64,000 nt of DNA. Source: Nectonema munidae. Its lineage: Eukaryota; Nematomorpha; Nectonematoida; Nectonematidae. Made by a program: the position numbers and the translations under genes. The notes beneath the pieces were generated by a model. The model was not told the DNA's origin. It saw nothing but the letters and a program-made list of their open reading frames with translations, and made no database searches. Shown here piece by piece: positions 12,901-24,739 of this stretch (its first letter is position 1; each line of letters begins with the position of its first letter). The stretch spans positions 62,001 through 126,000 of the forward strand of contig JAUIRK010000960.1 of assembly GCA_030549495.1 (NCBI GenBank), given 5' to 3'.

Positions 12901-15900
12901 CTGAGAAAAGTAGATTAAATACAATATAAATTAGAATTATCAGAATTCTGTGTAATTTTAGTTTAAAACCCAGAAAAAGAAATGGGAAAATGAGAAATTT
13001 ATGTCAAGTAAATGAAATAAATTATATTTAACAGAGGCAAAGACTAAGATCGTTTGGCCATATAAATAAGATATCAAAAAGGCTTATGAATTACAAAATT
13101 ATGGGTTAGGATAATGGTAGACCAAAAATAACTTGGAAAGGAGTAGTCGAGAAAGATGTGAGAAAAAGAACTTTAAAATTAGGTGATGAGAAAAACAGGG
13201 AAAATTGAAAATGCAAAATTGAACGAATATTTATTCGCAGTTGTAAAACCGGCTATACCCTATTTTGCTGGGAGGTTAGCCGTAAGACCGATTATTATTA
13301 TTATTATTAAAACAAAATTGATAGTTGTATCAATGATTTTATTATAAGAGACTTCTTTATAAACGAATTTTACTGAAAATAGGAATGAGGGTCTTGTTTG
13401 TTTAAACTGAATTGCAGAAGCCAATAATATGAAAATGTTTCAACTTCTAAAAATGTATTTTTTTTAATAAAATGATATATGTGCATTGAAGACAAAATCG
13501 CTAAAAACACTTTCCATATTTTCTAAAGTTGCCTTTTAAGATGAATGAGTGATGGGTATATGGGATACCTAATTGGTTATAATGAATAAAATTGTAGGTA
13601 TAAGATGGTGATTATATTTAACATGGCAAACTAAGTATAAAAGTATACTTATTTATGAATAATTTTTTCAGAAAACCTTTCGATCTAGGTAAAAGTTGAA
13701 AATATAACAAATTACAAGCTCACCTTTACATTATTTTTTACTACTGGCATTTGCAATCTCTGCTCCTGGTGAGGGGAAATAGCACTATTAACTATCTGAA
13801 ATAATCCAGAAACGTATTGATAAATATAATATAATAAAGACAGTGAAGTGGTGTGATATCGATAAGTTTTATTATTAATTTGTATGCTTTAAAATATGAA
13901 TCACCTTCTACGACACAAATTTCAAACGATAAGTCTATTATTCTCTCCCATGCCAATGGATATACAATACGTCTTTCCTATCCAAAATAAAATTGTATAT
14001 TTTATCCACAATTTCCGATATTGATACATAAAGTATTAGGGATATTTATCACTTGGACTTCACAATACGCTACTTTTTTTTATACATATTTGCTCTGTAC
14101 CAGTAAAAAGATTTTAGGGAAAATTTTTTTACTTAATTATGAAATACTTAACTTCAAACTTTGTCAAAATCATTAAAATGGAAATTAAACATTAATTCAT
14201 TTCTTCTTGGTAATGTCATTGAAGAGAAATTTTATAAGTGATGTTAGATTTTTGTTCTTATTCCGTAGTAAAATATTTGCTTATAATCTTTTCTTGTAAA
14301 ATTGTCTTCTTAACGAGAAATTTACAGGGATTCTACAATCTTAGATTTATATCATAATTATTTCTTTTCAATCAAAAAATTGTTTAAAACGGAAATTATT
14401 TTAAATTAGTCATATTTTTTTAGTAATATCATTAGTGAGAAGAATTTTCGCTATAAAATTGTTTTTGCTCTTCAAAATATTTTTTTTGAAGTTTCCATTT
14501 ATTTTTTTAATATTTTTTTCACTTTTTTTAACATTTTTTTTATATATTATATTTTTTTACTTTTTTTATTTTTATATTTTTTTTATTTCACTTTGAATCA
14601 GATCGTGATCAAGTGTGTACAAAGATCATATTTCCCATTTTTGTAATGATGCATTTTTTTGTACAGGATGGAACTCCTCCTTGCTTAACCTTTAAACATA
14701 TTCCTAGTGAAATTGGAGCTGAAGAGGCCGAAGAAGTTGGTGTTGAACATTTATTGAGGTAGCATCTTTTTAATTTCTTTTCATTATCAATAAGGGAAGC
14801 AAAAAATAACTTATAAATATCCCTTGAAAATTGACTTAACGACACAAATAGGAAAAATTATTGTTAAAAAGACTTTTACAATTATTAATATTATTTTCTA
14901 GCTATTTGATGTATTCTTTTTTGAAAAATTCTTACTATTTTTAGGCAAACATTTTAATAATCACTGAAATATTTCTTTCAACTGCTATTGCTATTATCTG
15001 CGATCCTTGCGGAGATCATATATTCGGAGATACACTTTTATCTTCAATATGCTTATGTTGTATTTTCATTTTTTTCCATGTAACTTGTTATTCAAATTAC
15101 ATCACCTTCAAATTCATTATTAATATATAAATTAACCCATTAAGTCCCAATGTTCCCATTTGGGAACATAAGAAATTTCATCTTCGTCTGCTTTTTTCAA
15201 TGACTTTGAATATAAATCGTCTGCGTTTTTTTAAATATCTTCTGATTTCTATGGTACTTAATGAGTTTAACTTATCTTTGATAGTAAAACTTAAATGTTT
15301 TGTTTAAATTTATTTTTACAACCATTTCACCTATTTTCTAAATATAAATGAAATTCCCTTACATCAAATCCTTTATCAGTAATTTCCTCTCCATCGCGAA
15401 ATTAGCTTCTCATCTCATTTAAATTTTTCCACAAATTTTTTCAACGTCCCCAAAGTTTTAATAATAGTACATTGCATCTCTGAACCAGCTTCTTCACTTT
15501 GTAATGATTATGACTGGCAAAAACTTAAAGTATATTACCCCCATATGTGAGTGAGGGGAAGGAAATAAAGTGAGGGGAAGGTTATAAAGAAAAAAATACA
15601 CCCTTTGTTAGAAAATACCAAAATTTTGATGATTAATTGTCTTTTTTTCCAATTGGAATTCTATATGTTCAAAGCAAACGATTTTCATTTCCTAGGGTCC
15701 TGGTGCCACACTAATCTTCAAACGATTTGTTTTCTTTTGAGATTTAAAATTTGTTTTAAATAAAGTAATTCTGATAAATTGTTTACAAGTATGTTTCAAA
15801 TTTTAAAGTTATACAGAATTAAAGAGTGCCGCGCTTTTCATTTAAATTCCATACTTTTATCAGTTAGCTCCCAAATTGGGACTGCATCAACACAATTTCT

Positions 15901-18900
15901 TAAAAATAAACCTTCATCATATTACTGCAGCCTTTTGCACTACTCTCCGACAACAAATACATATCCAAATATTTACTTTTTGGATTACTGGAATGTCATT
16001 AGTTCAATTAAATAAAAATACGAACCATTATTTTTAAGGTCATTTATTTTTTTGGTTTTAGCAGTGCTGATCTGCATATATCTGAGGTTTTAATTTTTGG
16101 CCATGATAATGCTTTAGCAGTTCATTACAATTTGATGAATAATATAAACATTTTTCAATTAAAAAATCCTCACATAATTCTAAGTTGAGGATATGTCGAA
16201 AAAATTTCATTATAAATTCTACGCTTGTATTTTGCATTTTGACATCTAGTTTGGATTACTTTGTATTATATACCATTTTTGCCTTAAGTAAAAATAACTG
16301 ATTTTTCCAATTAATTTAAATTTGAAAAGGGCGAATTTAAAGTATAGTTTGGCATCTTTTGATCACGTTTATCTAATGCTTCTTTACTTTTGTATAGTTG
16401 AAAATAGTCTGGAAATTTTCTCGGCATTGCGCTTACTTTTCTTTTCCAAACAACTGTACTTTTTTTTGTAATGTTTGAAACATTTTTTGTGTTCATGATT
16501 GGAAGATGGTGTTATTTATATTACTTCAGCCAGTTTGAGTTTTGTTCAAACAATATGATTTTTTCATTTTTAGCTCTAACATATGATAAAATAAGCCTTA
16601 CAAAGTCTAAAGGTTTCAAACACTTAATAAAAAGAAAAGTAATTTACTTTTAAAAATTCGAAATTCCCAATGGTCCTATGGAGGGCACATGGGTTAACTG
16701 TACAGATAGAAGATTAAAGTCCAATATAATTAAAAAAACGTATAATTACGTATTAAAAATTCAAATATTGTTGATGCCATTTTCTATTTTAAGCGTATAT
16801 AAGGTAGAATCAAAGTTTACTTCAAATACAGTAAACCGCCGAATAATTCGAATGACTTTTCCGTGATACTGTCCATTTGCTTATTTAGTGGAGCAAAACT
16901 TGAAAAAAACTATTTTGAAAATATTTTATTTTATAAAAATGAACATGAAGGATTACTACAAGTTAATTGGAAAAGATGTTGACACTTCGGCTTCCTCGCT
17001 TAAAGACAACAATTAATCATGTCATGATAAGACATGGTCTACCTTTTTATTTAAATCGGCCATTGAGACTCTAGAAAATTTAAAACCACCAACTTTGAAA
17101 TAGAAAGCATGTCTAAAATTTTCAAACTTTTTTTCAAACTTATATTTTAATTCTTCATTCTCTCTAAATAAAATATTCCTAAATATTTTCTTGAATTTTT
17201 ACAAGAAAAAGGACTTATCACCCATTCTTCTATTTTGGGTTCAAATAAATCCTTAATACTGAACAATAAATTATTTTTCATCTGAGATTTATAATTAAAA
17301 TTTTTTTACTATGATTGAAATTCTGACAAAGATTCAAATTTATATAAAAATTTGCCCACTTGAATTTTATTTTCTGCCTGAAAAGGTCCATTCGCCCACC
17401 GTTGAGAAACCCTGGGTTTAATCAAAGAATTGAGTTTCAACTTATGAGATCATCAAATAAAAGAAAGAGTTTTCATCAAACAAACTGAATGTATCTTTAG
17501 GGATGAAATACTTTAAACTCTTGTCATCGTATAGTCTATAAAGATTTGTGCTCTCCAGTTATATTCAGCATACTCTAATTCAGGGGTCTTCAACTTTTTA
17601 ACCCATCTACCCTTTCATAGATTATTTGCTTTCTCCTCGACCCCCAGACAAGTTTAATAAAAATATGAATCATTTTCTTTGCATTTCTGATGACGAGCAA
17701 TAAATATATAGAAATTTACCTTTAAAAGAATATTTTATTATTTGTTTATGTACTAATACATAACTTTCACGACTATCTTGTTTTTTCCTGTCTAGAAATT
17801 TAATTGATTCCCCATAAAATAACCGGCCCTCTTTCGGCCTCTATGTAATAATCGACATCTAAAAAACTCTCATCGACCACTTTGCGGACCCTTGCAATGC
17901 CAATCAAAATAAATGATATACAGTAAACTCGTGGTAACTCGACGTCCTGCGTGCCATTCAAATTATTTCCAGTTATTGCAGTCAACGATGTTCCCAATTT
18001 TGTTAAATGAATACATTTTTGATCATGAAATTTTGTGATACTGCTCTTGCGCTAATTTAACCCATATCACGGCCAATGTTCGTATTTTGGAACATAAGTA
18101 ATTTAATCTTCGCCTGCTTTTTTCAATGACTTTGAATATAAATCGTCTGCGTTTTTTTTTACATATCGTCTGCTTTGCTTGGCCTTAAATGCGTTAAGGG
18201 AGGAACACTTAAAAAAAAATTATTTCGAAAATATTTTATCCTACAAAAGGGGGCATTAGCTTTTTTAAATACGAAAAAATATATACAAAAGATGGCAACA
18301 CTTTAGGCTTGCCCGCCCGTATACGCTCAACGTCACCTATAAATGACACCCATAATTTTACTATTTTCTACACTAATTTTTTTTTATTTCCAAAACATCT
18401 TTCATTTTATGTTTTGGAAACGTTATGAAGTTCATCTAAATGCCATAATTTAATTGTAATGCTTTTTTAAAGAATGACTAAACTTTACATTAAATTTCGA
18501 AAGTAGATTTTGCACACACGCTATTTATAAAATTAATTTATTCGATAAATATACATGCAACAATAGTTTTTTTATTGTAATGTCATAAAAGATGTATTAG
18601 ATTTTTTCACTGAAGCAACATAAATTTACTGACTCATAAATAGCGTAAGTAATTAATCACTGCTGTCATCTTTAGATCACACTGGGATCTACATTGATAG
18701 GCTCACACTCATTGCTCACTACATTTGTATATTTATAAGCTTTTTTACTCGCTCATAAATAGAGGAAATGAATGATTGATGATCATTCACTGCTGTCATC
18801 CTTAGGCAACACTGGGACCTGCAACTATTGGCTCTCACATATTGTCACTGCGTTTGTATATTTATAAGCTCTTTCACACTCTCTTTTTGAATAATTGTAT

Positions 18901-21900
18901 TGTGCGTTTCCGAGTTTGTTTCTAAATGAAGTTTATCGAAATTTGAAAGAAAAAAAACGAGCATGCGTTGAATCATTAGTATTGGCAAGTGATATATCTG
19001 AAGAAATTTGTGCTGAAGGAAGGGAAGTAAGTATATATATTTCTCCATCAAATGACAATGAAGAGACCGAAGAAGATTCAGGAGAAGATGATTGCGAAGA
19101 AAATCAAAGTATAGATAACTTTTCTAAGAGAATGCTGGAAGCTGAAGCTAAAGTTGTGTATCATGTCAATGATGATGACCATTTCACTGAGTCAGCAAGG
19201 CAAAGTAGTAAAAAAGCGACATATAAATGACATGAAAGAGATATTGAAAAAAATTTATTATTAACAAGTTATATGAATAAAGATTATGAAGACACTTTTG
19301 TCGATTCTTTGTCATGTGTTGAAGCTGCAGAAGTATTTTTTTCTGCGATGATATTTTAGATCTAATCTGTAATTTTAGTATAAATTATGCCCAGAAAAAA
19401 CTAGATTTTGGCTTCAAGCTTTCAACTTTTCATCTCAAAGTTTTTTTTTCAATTATTTTGCTCAGTGGTTATGTCAAGTGTAGAAGCCGTAGAATGTATT
19501 AGGAACTAGCGACTGATACGCACAATACAGCCATCACAAGTGCAGTGTCTAGAAATAGATTCGATGAAATTTTTCAATATATTTACTTTTATGATCCTGA
19601 TATCAAAGATCCAAAGGACAAATGTGTTAAAATTCGTCCAATTATTATTGATATGCTTAACAAAAAATTTATTGAAAAGCGTCCAAACGTAAAAGAAGTT
19701 GATGTTGATGAAGCGATGGTGCCTTACTTTGGAAAGTATGGATTCCAGATAAAACAAGCAATGCGACAAAAACCCATCAGGTTCGGGTACAAAGTATGAT
19801 GCATGAACTCTTTTGATGGCTATCGTATCACTTTTAAAATCTACCAAGGTTCCAATGGAGAAGGTAACACTTATAAAAACGAATTTGGTGTAGGAGCTGG
19901 AACTGTTTTAGAACTTTTGGATGGACTTCCAAAAGAACAGACATATCATATATATTTGGATAACTATTTCACATCATTGAAGCTTTTTGAAGAGTTATAT
20001 TGTAGAAAGTTTTTTCTGACAGGTACTTTTCGTTCTGATAAGATCGGAAATTGTCCTATGAGAATTATGAAGAAAGCCGAAAGAGGAGATTTCCAAGCAT
20101 GGTGCACGTCAAAGAAAAACGAAATAGTAATTATAAGATGGAAGGATAATGGTCTTGTAGCAATTGGTTCAAACTGCGTTGGAATTCATCCCTTGGAAAA
20201 AAAGAAACGTTGGAGTCAAAAAGACAAAAGAATGATTGATGTTAACGTTCCAGCTGCTGTTATAAATTATAAAAGAGGCATGGGCGGAACGGATTTACAA
20301 GATTATGCATTATGTTGTAATCGACCAAGCATTCGATCTAAGAAATGGTGGTTTCCATTGACCATATTTTTGATTCAGTCTTCTATGTTTAACTCATACA
20401 TTCTGCAAATAACAAGAGACAAAGATGACAAAAAATGTTTTCTTTACTTTACTAGAACGGTGGTTCAAACCTATCTTCAAATCTTTGGCAAAAACTTCAA
20501 AATTAAAAAAAAGGAAAAGTTACCTTTCAACAAAAAAATTGTGGATGAAATAAAGAATGATCAAATGGGTCATTTAATTGTCAGTAAAGAAAAAAAACAA
20601 GATGTGCTTACTGTCATCTTCAGAGTGCAAAGCATAAATGTATCAAATGCAACGTTGCCTTGCATTTGAAATGTTTCACTGTTTTTCACAATTGAAAAAG
20701 TAAAGTTTTTAAATAAATTTTTCACATCACACATCCCAACATCGTCTTTAGGTGACATGTCTTTTTTGAATTCTAAATTATATTTTTTATATTTCTTTTG
20801 ATATTTTATGATATTATTAACTCAAATAGCATTTTGGTAAAAAAAAATTATGCTGCCTTTATAGACATAACATTGTAAACGGCCTTTAATCATAAAACTG
20901 TTCCCCGTCTCTGATCTATATCATTGGTTCTCAGCTCTAAGTGTTTTATTAGCTTCTAATATAATGCTGCCTCGTGAAATATTGTATCATCTACATTATG
21001 TTACGTGTAATTTCGATGAAACAAACTCAATATATGGGAAAAGAGTATTTATACATCAAAGACTTTTGAATTGCTATTTCAATTTTTTTTTTATTAATTT
21101 TGAAGAGCGATTCACAATTACTGATTTCAATTAAAAAAATTTTTGGCAAAAATGCTTACATATCCTATAATATTGTTATAATATCTTATGATGTTTTAAA
21201 ACATATTTCTTTTGGATTGCTTTTCTTCATTAAAAGAGATATTATTAAATCAATTTCTTTTGTTTCAAGAGATATTAAAGACACAACGTTAGGCACGCTT
21301 TCACAAAAGATAACTGAGCAAATAATTGCGTTGAAAGGACTTAACGAAGAACTTGACAACATTAGAAGTTACTTGATTGATGTTTCTTCTGGTATGAACT
21401 TTTTCTCCCCAAAATCAACTTTTGTATTGTAAAAGCAAGCGCATTTGCTAAATGATGTTTATTGCACCATAGTTGGTAGGTTAGGCGCATGCGCCTGCAA
21501 CCTTTTGATAATGAAGTGTCAAAACGTATCCATCAAACGCATTGAGCGTGCCATCCTCTCAATACCAATTTTATAGTACTATACACTTTTCAACCTCGTT
21601 ATAACCGAACTTTATTTTATTAATCCCTTAATAATTCAAGATGAATGCAAATAAATGTAATTTAATTTTCAAAAGTAACTTAATGTGATAGTTAGATTAA
21701 ATTTCTTTTTTATCTTTTAACACCCGTGTCACTACCACTTTTTCTTTCGATCTTGATATAAAATTTTCTGCAAAACGGGATAAATTTAAATGGAGTCTAC
21801 TCTTTAATAGATGATCCTCAAAATAGGAACCCGTTTTTAAGAGTGTCAGACTAGGCATGGTAAAGAGGCTAATTAATTTCAACATATAGGAAAATTGGCA

Positions 21901-24114
21901 GGCGTGCCGACCCTTTGGTTAGAATGTTGCTTCGTGTACTAAAGGATTTAGGTTCACCGTAAACTTGTCATTATTACTAGTGTTGAAACGAGTACTTCTC
22001 CGGGGATTCCATCAAATGCTTTTTCTGAATCAACAAAACCACAAAATAATACTAAGTTTCCTTCTACTCTTTTCTCTACTAATTGTCTTTTTTTGAAAAT
22101 TCTGTCAATGCCGATGCAGGAAATAAGGATAAGCTATTATTCTCCTCGAAATGTCTCAATGACATGCGTCTGTTATAGCCTCTGACAAAAAGTCTCCAAA
22201 TGTTCCTTCTCGTGGAGGGCTGCTGTTTTTCAAACTGAATGATCTAGAGGTGAAAAAGAATAGCATTCGCTATAACCTGAAGCTTCGGGTAGAACAAGCT
22301 CGTAAACCTTGGTTAGCAGTTGTTCTAAGCGAAAATATCTCTAATTTCAAATTATCCCTACCTTGTGGCTTTGAATGATGAAAGGCAAGGATTTCCAATC
22401 CTGAAAACAAAATGGCCCTAAGATCCTGAAAAAAAGCAACCGGCCCTAAGTTCAAGTGCTCCAATTTCTTTTCCATGATCCAAAAGGACAAGGCCATTTT
22501 TTATATTTGACGATGACTGGTAAATTTTAGCATAATAATTCTTGCGTAATAGCTACTTAAAATCCCTCGTCACTTTTAATGGGCGTAAACGCTTTCTTGA
22601 TTCAAACACATTTTGGGTTATTCTTCCTGTAGAAGAAGGCATACGAACTCAAATTTCCTCCAATGGGAATCAATAGGTATCAATAGTCAAAATCATCTGC
22701 TTTGCATGCACTAGGATGGGGTTAAGGTACTTTTATGTTAAATTACTTAATTTGTCTTCTTTTTATGGGATGAAGTTGGAATACATATTTTATATATTCT
22801 TTCTATAAAAAATTGAATTAACAATATTAAACCTCTTATGATGCATTTCGTAGCATTGTTAGTTTTGAGTGAGCCAGACAATTTCTTGATTTTCTTTTCA
22901 GCTAGCAACTTAGATTCTTTATTTATCTAATTTTTTTTGAAGAATTTACTTTTGTGAAATTTATTATATTGCAAAAACTACATTTAATAAATAGATAATT
23001 ATTAATTTTAAAATATATATTTCAACTAAAATTCACATGTGATTCAAGCTTGATACATTTTAAATAGCGAAGATAATTGCCTATTTTGAAAACATTTGCA
23101 TTATGAAGTATACCCAGTACTTTAATATGCCCATCCTTCCTATATATATTAGTAGGAGCGTGAATAAGGATGCCCACATGCCTGGCTTTAAAACTACAGA
23201 GTCTTGGTTTCGAATCCAACATGAAGCATTCTTTGTTCATAGTTTGACACAAACCGCACACGTGTGCCTTCTTGATAAATACTATATGATTGCTTTACTT
23301 TTGTGTAGAATCTCATGTTTCATAACCGTAACCCATTAAGTCCCAATGCTCCCATTTGGGAACATAAGTAATTTCATCTTCGTCTGCTTTTTTCAATAAC
23401 TTTGAATATAAATCGTCTGCGTTTTTTTAGATATCGTCTGATTTCTATGGTACTTAATGGGTTAATATGTTTATATGCTTAGGCAAAATGCCAATCAACA
23501 ATCAAGTGATCTATTTGATGCAAGATATCTTCAACTTGATGCCTGATGTTACTTTGTCTTCTTTCGTGAAGTCCACTCTTATTTATACTAATGATCAATT
23601 ACTAACCACCTACCTGGCCACAATCATTCGATCTGTTATTGCTTTGCACAATTTGATAGATAATCAAATTTCTAATCGGTAAGTTCAATTTTCATTTATG
23701 CTGAATACTGGAAATTATTTATTTATAATAAAAGTAATCACCTAAGTATAAAATCCTTCCATAATAAAAAGAAAGTCCTTTTTATAGAATACGTTTAAAC
23801 TCGCCTAACAGGTGTTTTCCTTGTATTTTTTGTAAATGATAATTAAATACAGACATCTTTTTATTTTTTATGCGTTATTGTATTCGGACAAAATGTATAT
23901 TTCAATGATGGCACTAAATGTTTGAGGTAGTGTTATCTTTTCTAATGAATTTCAATTTATAAAAAAAAGTAATAAGAAGTAGAGTATATAAATTAAAGTA
24001 TCATTTTTAAGCGATTTGGAGAAACAAAGCAAAATCTCTGAAGACAAAAAGAAAGAACCTGAAGGCAAAAAAACACCCGTCAAAACCAAACCGAAATCCT
24101 CAGTCGCTCATTAA
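6947..24114 (+). CDS. PSMD7: 26S proteasome regulatory subunit Rpn8/PSMD7, eight exons
   Basis: Non-catalytic MPN-domain subunit of the 19S proteasome lid; in the family it pairs with Rpn11 to place the deubiquitinase over the pore. Exons, each bounded by GT/AG with phases that agree: 6947-7115, 10416-10508, 10578-10675, 11271-11351, 14667-14758, 21270-21391, 23483-23678, 24012-24114. They total 954 nt, giving 317 residues (human about 324). Family signatures seen: [15 protein letters not shown] (exon 1), [11 protein letters not shown] (3), [11 protein letters not shown] (4), [16 protein letters not shown] (5), [14 protein letters not shown] (6), [13 protein letters not shown] (7), then a Lys-rich tail. 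The start is the ATG opening [14 protein letters not shown]; an upstream in-frame TTG is not needed. Exons 2 and 3 are 69 nt apart, but introns 1, 4, 5 and 6 are swollen by transposons. No stop or frameshift is seen, so the gene looks functional. Confidence 0.96.
8325..8432 (+). repeat. Minisatellite, about 22-bp unit
   Basis: About five copies of a unit close to TTTTTCATTTTAAGTTCGTC, with small indels, in intron 1 of PSMD7. Low complexity, no coding signal. Confidence 0.8.
8590..9960 (-). pseudogene. Decayed piggyBac-like transposase
   Basis: Read on the minus strand, scattered frames resemble a piggyBac (DDE_Tnp_1_7) transposase in the right order. [17 protein letters not shown] (about 9.9 kb) matches the N-terminal part. 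A block with [15 protein letters not shown], then [15 protein letters not shown], then [16 protein letters not shown] (about 9.3 kb) matches the region after the first catalytic Asp and around the second; the usual xDNxFTS motif is no longer recognisable. Many stops and frame changes make it clearly dead. The longest remaining open frame is 9379-9606. It lies antisense in PSMD7 intron 1. The family call rests on motif order rather than a strong single match. Confidence 0.5.
12077..12089 (+). repeat. Poly-G run, 13 bases
   Basis: A 13-base G run followed by CGTTACTG in PSMD7 intron 4. It is one of four G or C runs of 12-14 bases in this AT-rich window (others at 41327-41338, 43613-43626 and 47693-47705). 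Confidence 0.9.
12885..13313 (+). mobile_element. LINE 3'-end fragment with (ATT)n tail
   Basis: The translation contains [16 protein letters not shown], then [18 protein letters not shown] and a Lys/Glu-rich end. This matches the C-terminal tail common to arthropod endonuclease/reverse-transcriptase LINEs (consensus RLRWFGHV...GRPRxRWxDxVxEDL). It is followed by a short spacer and GATTATTATTATTATTATT, the expected simple-repeat tail. The 5' part is missing and the frame has several stops, so it is a dead 5'-truncated copy in PSMD7 intron 4. Confidence 0.68.
15136..15266. mobile_element. TTAA-flanked piggyBac-type MITE, copy 1
   Basis: A 131-bp element with ends CCCATTAAGTCCCA and the complement of a similar sequence (GGTACTTAATGAG), flanked by TTAA at 15132-15135 and 15267-15270. 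TTAA target sites and CCC-starting ends are the piggyBac hallmark. Near the left end is a palindrome, TGTTCCCATTTGGGAACA, conserved across the family. One of four copies here (others at 18061, 23332, 27759). In PSMD7 intron 5. Confidence 0.82.
18061..18193. mobile_element. TTAA-flanked piggyBac-type MITE, copy 2
   Basis: Same family as 15136-15266, 133 bp, flanked by TTAA at 18057-18060 and 18194-18197. Its ends are of the CCCAT...GGCCAA type, and the right end reads CTTGGCCTTAAATGCG, so it belongs with the 27759 copy in a sub-family distinct from the 15136 and 23332 copies. It lies about 0.7 kb upstream of the PGBD3-like transposase, but I cannot show that the two share ends. Confidence 0.82.
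18633..18878 (+). promoter_or_regulatory. Two tandem promoter-like repeats before the piggyBac transposase
   Basis: Two tandem copies (18633-18751 and 18752-18878), each opening with CTCATAAATAG, carrying CACTGCTGTCATC and CACTGGGA, and ending in GTATATTTATAAGC, a good TATA-box-like sequence. They stop just upstream of the transposase frame at 18895. Duplicated TATA-bearing units suggest the element's own promoter. This is inferred from position and sequence only. Confidence 0.5.
18895..20695 (+). pseudogene. PGBD3-like piggyBac transposase, nearly whole
   Basis: DDE transposase of the piggyBac family, which cuts and pastes at TTAA. An acidic N-terminal region (18895-19230) is followed by a broken stretch, then [17 protein letters not shown], then the catalytic centre. 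The three Asp positions are visible: [15 protein letters not shown] (about 19.7 kb), [16 protein letters not shown] (about 19.95 kb) and [15 protein letters not shown] (about 20.29 kb). Breaks: frame changes between 19230 and 19545, a stop at 19797-19799 just after GFRYKV-like residues, and a frame change in the A-run near 20590-20600. After that run, another frame reads a Cys/His-rich domain (RCAYCHLQ...KCIKC...HLKC) ending at 20695, the C-terminal zinc domain of the family. No clear terminal repeats were located. It lies sense-strand in PSMD7 intron 5. Confidence 0.88.
21960..22115 (-). pseudogene. LINE reverse transcriptase scrap
   Basis: The minus strand reads [15 protein letters not shown], then [20 protein letters not shown]. 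This matches the first catalytic-Asp block of non-LTR reverse transcriptases (xFxDxxKAFDxVPxE). Only about 50 residues survive. It may belong to the same LINE type as the 3' fragment at 12885-13313. In PSMD7 intron 6. Confidence 0.6.
23332..23461. mobile_element. TTAA MITE, copy 3, abutting PSMD7 exon 7
   Basis: 130 bp, ends CCCATTAAG and CTTAATGGG, right flank TTAA (23462-23465), left flank GTAA (a one-base change from TTAA). It keeps the inner palindrome in the form CTCCCATTTGGGAAC. It ends 21 nt before the first base of exon 7 (23483), leaving only 17 bp of older intron between the target duplication and the exon. Confidence 0.85.
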
Positions 24115-24124
24115 ATTTTTACGC

Positions 24125-24130
24125 AATAAA
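24125..24130 (+). terminator. PSMD7 polyadenylation signal
   Basis: Canonical AATAAA beginning 11 nt after the PSMD7 stop codon TAA (24112-24114), followed by a T-rich stretch. The 3' UTR would be very short. Confidence 0.75.
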
Positions 24131-24339
24131 CTTTTTTAACGCCTAATTTTTTTTATTTCTTTTTTTTCATTTTATTAAAATATGAGTGTACATTTTTTTT
24201 ATTCATAATCTAAGTGTTTTAATGCCTATTATATCATAGATTGAAAATGATCCGCAATCGTTTCAAAAGACATAAATGTAGGATATAACCATAGGCATAA
24301 TACACACTTATCGTCACACACAACCTACTTTAAAAGTAA

Positions 24340-24736
24340 AATCACATTTACTTTTTTCCTTCGGTGTTTATCCGTCTATTTCTAAAGAAGCCACGCGTTG
24401 TACTGTTTTATCTTCTACCTTCATTGATATTATTTTGGATCATTTTTTCCTCAACAGATTGGAAGCAAGTAATGATATTCAAACAACTTTTTAATAAACA
24501 ATTGTATCCATTTTTTAGTACTATAAAATCAAATCCCGAGCTATTAATAAAATTAAAGAGAAACGCAGCCACAACAGGAGAACAAAATTATTCATATATG
24601 ATGGATCACTACTCATCGGATGTAAGTGTGCTGTTATCCCTCCTTAATGCCATGGTTTTGAATTATTTCTTTTGTAATTCTTTAGGGAACAGAATTTTTG
24701 GTTGAGCCGATTTTATATTTGGTGTTCGAAAGTTAA
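24340..24736 (+). CDS. Unrecognised two-exon candidate gene fragment
   Basis: An open stretch from 24340 with a strong hydrophobic segment (VVLFYLLPSLILFWIIF) runs to a consensus donor, GAT|GTAAGT, at 24622. A 64-nt intron ends in TTCTTTAG at 24685, and the frame then continues GTEFLVEPILYLVFES to a stop. Phase is consistent (0). There is no ATG at the front, so if real it is the end of a gene whose first exon I cannot find, or a dead remnant. A membrane-anchored protein would fit the hydrophobic segment. I do not recognise it, and a chance frame is quite possible. Confidence 0.25.
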
Positions 24737-24739
24737 AAA

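Noticed and set aside
16311-16496. 61-codon minus-strand frame with [19 protein letters not shown]
   Set aside because: Slight resemblance to the linker before a piggyBac core, but too short and without catalytic motifs.
17388-17700. Possible hAT ends (complement of CAGGGTTTCTCAACGG at about 17400; CAGGGGTCTTCAACTTTTT at 17582)
   Set aside because: Each looks like a hAT terminus, but no partner end or 8-bp target duplication was found, so no element could be delimited.
16826-17960. pogo/Tigger-like ends (ACAGTAAACCGCCGAATAATTC and ACAGTAAACTCGTGGTAAC); a similar piece at 60430-60500
   Set aside because: The two are in the same orientation and have no transposase between them; too short and diverged to call.
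19506-19847. 113-codon minus-strand frame
   Set aside because: Exact antisense shadow of the PGBD3-like transposase core.
22270-22497. 75-codon minus-strand frame
   Set aside because: No motif, no homologous look, and inside a PSMD7 intron beside LINE debris; treated as chance.
23140-23240. tRNA-like stretch with GGTTTCGAATCC
   Set aside because: B-box-like only, with an extra T; no acceptor stem or A box could be paired, so it is not a tRNA gene. At most a SINE scrap.
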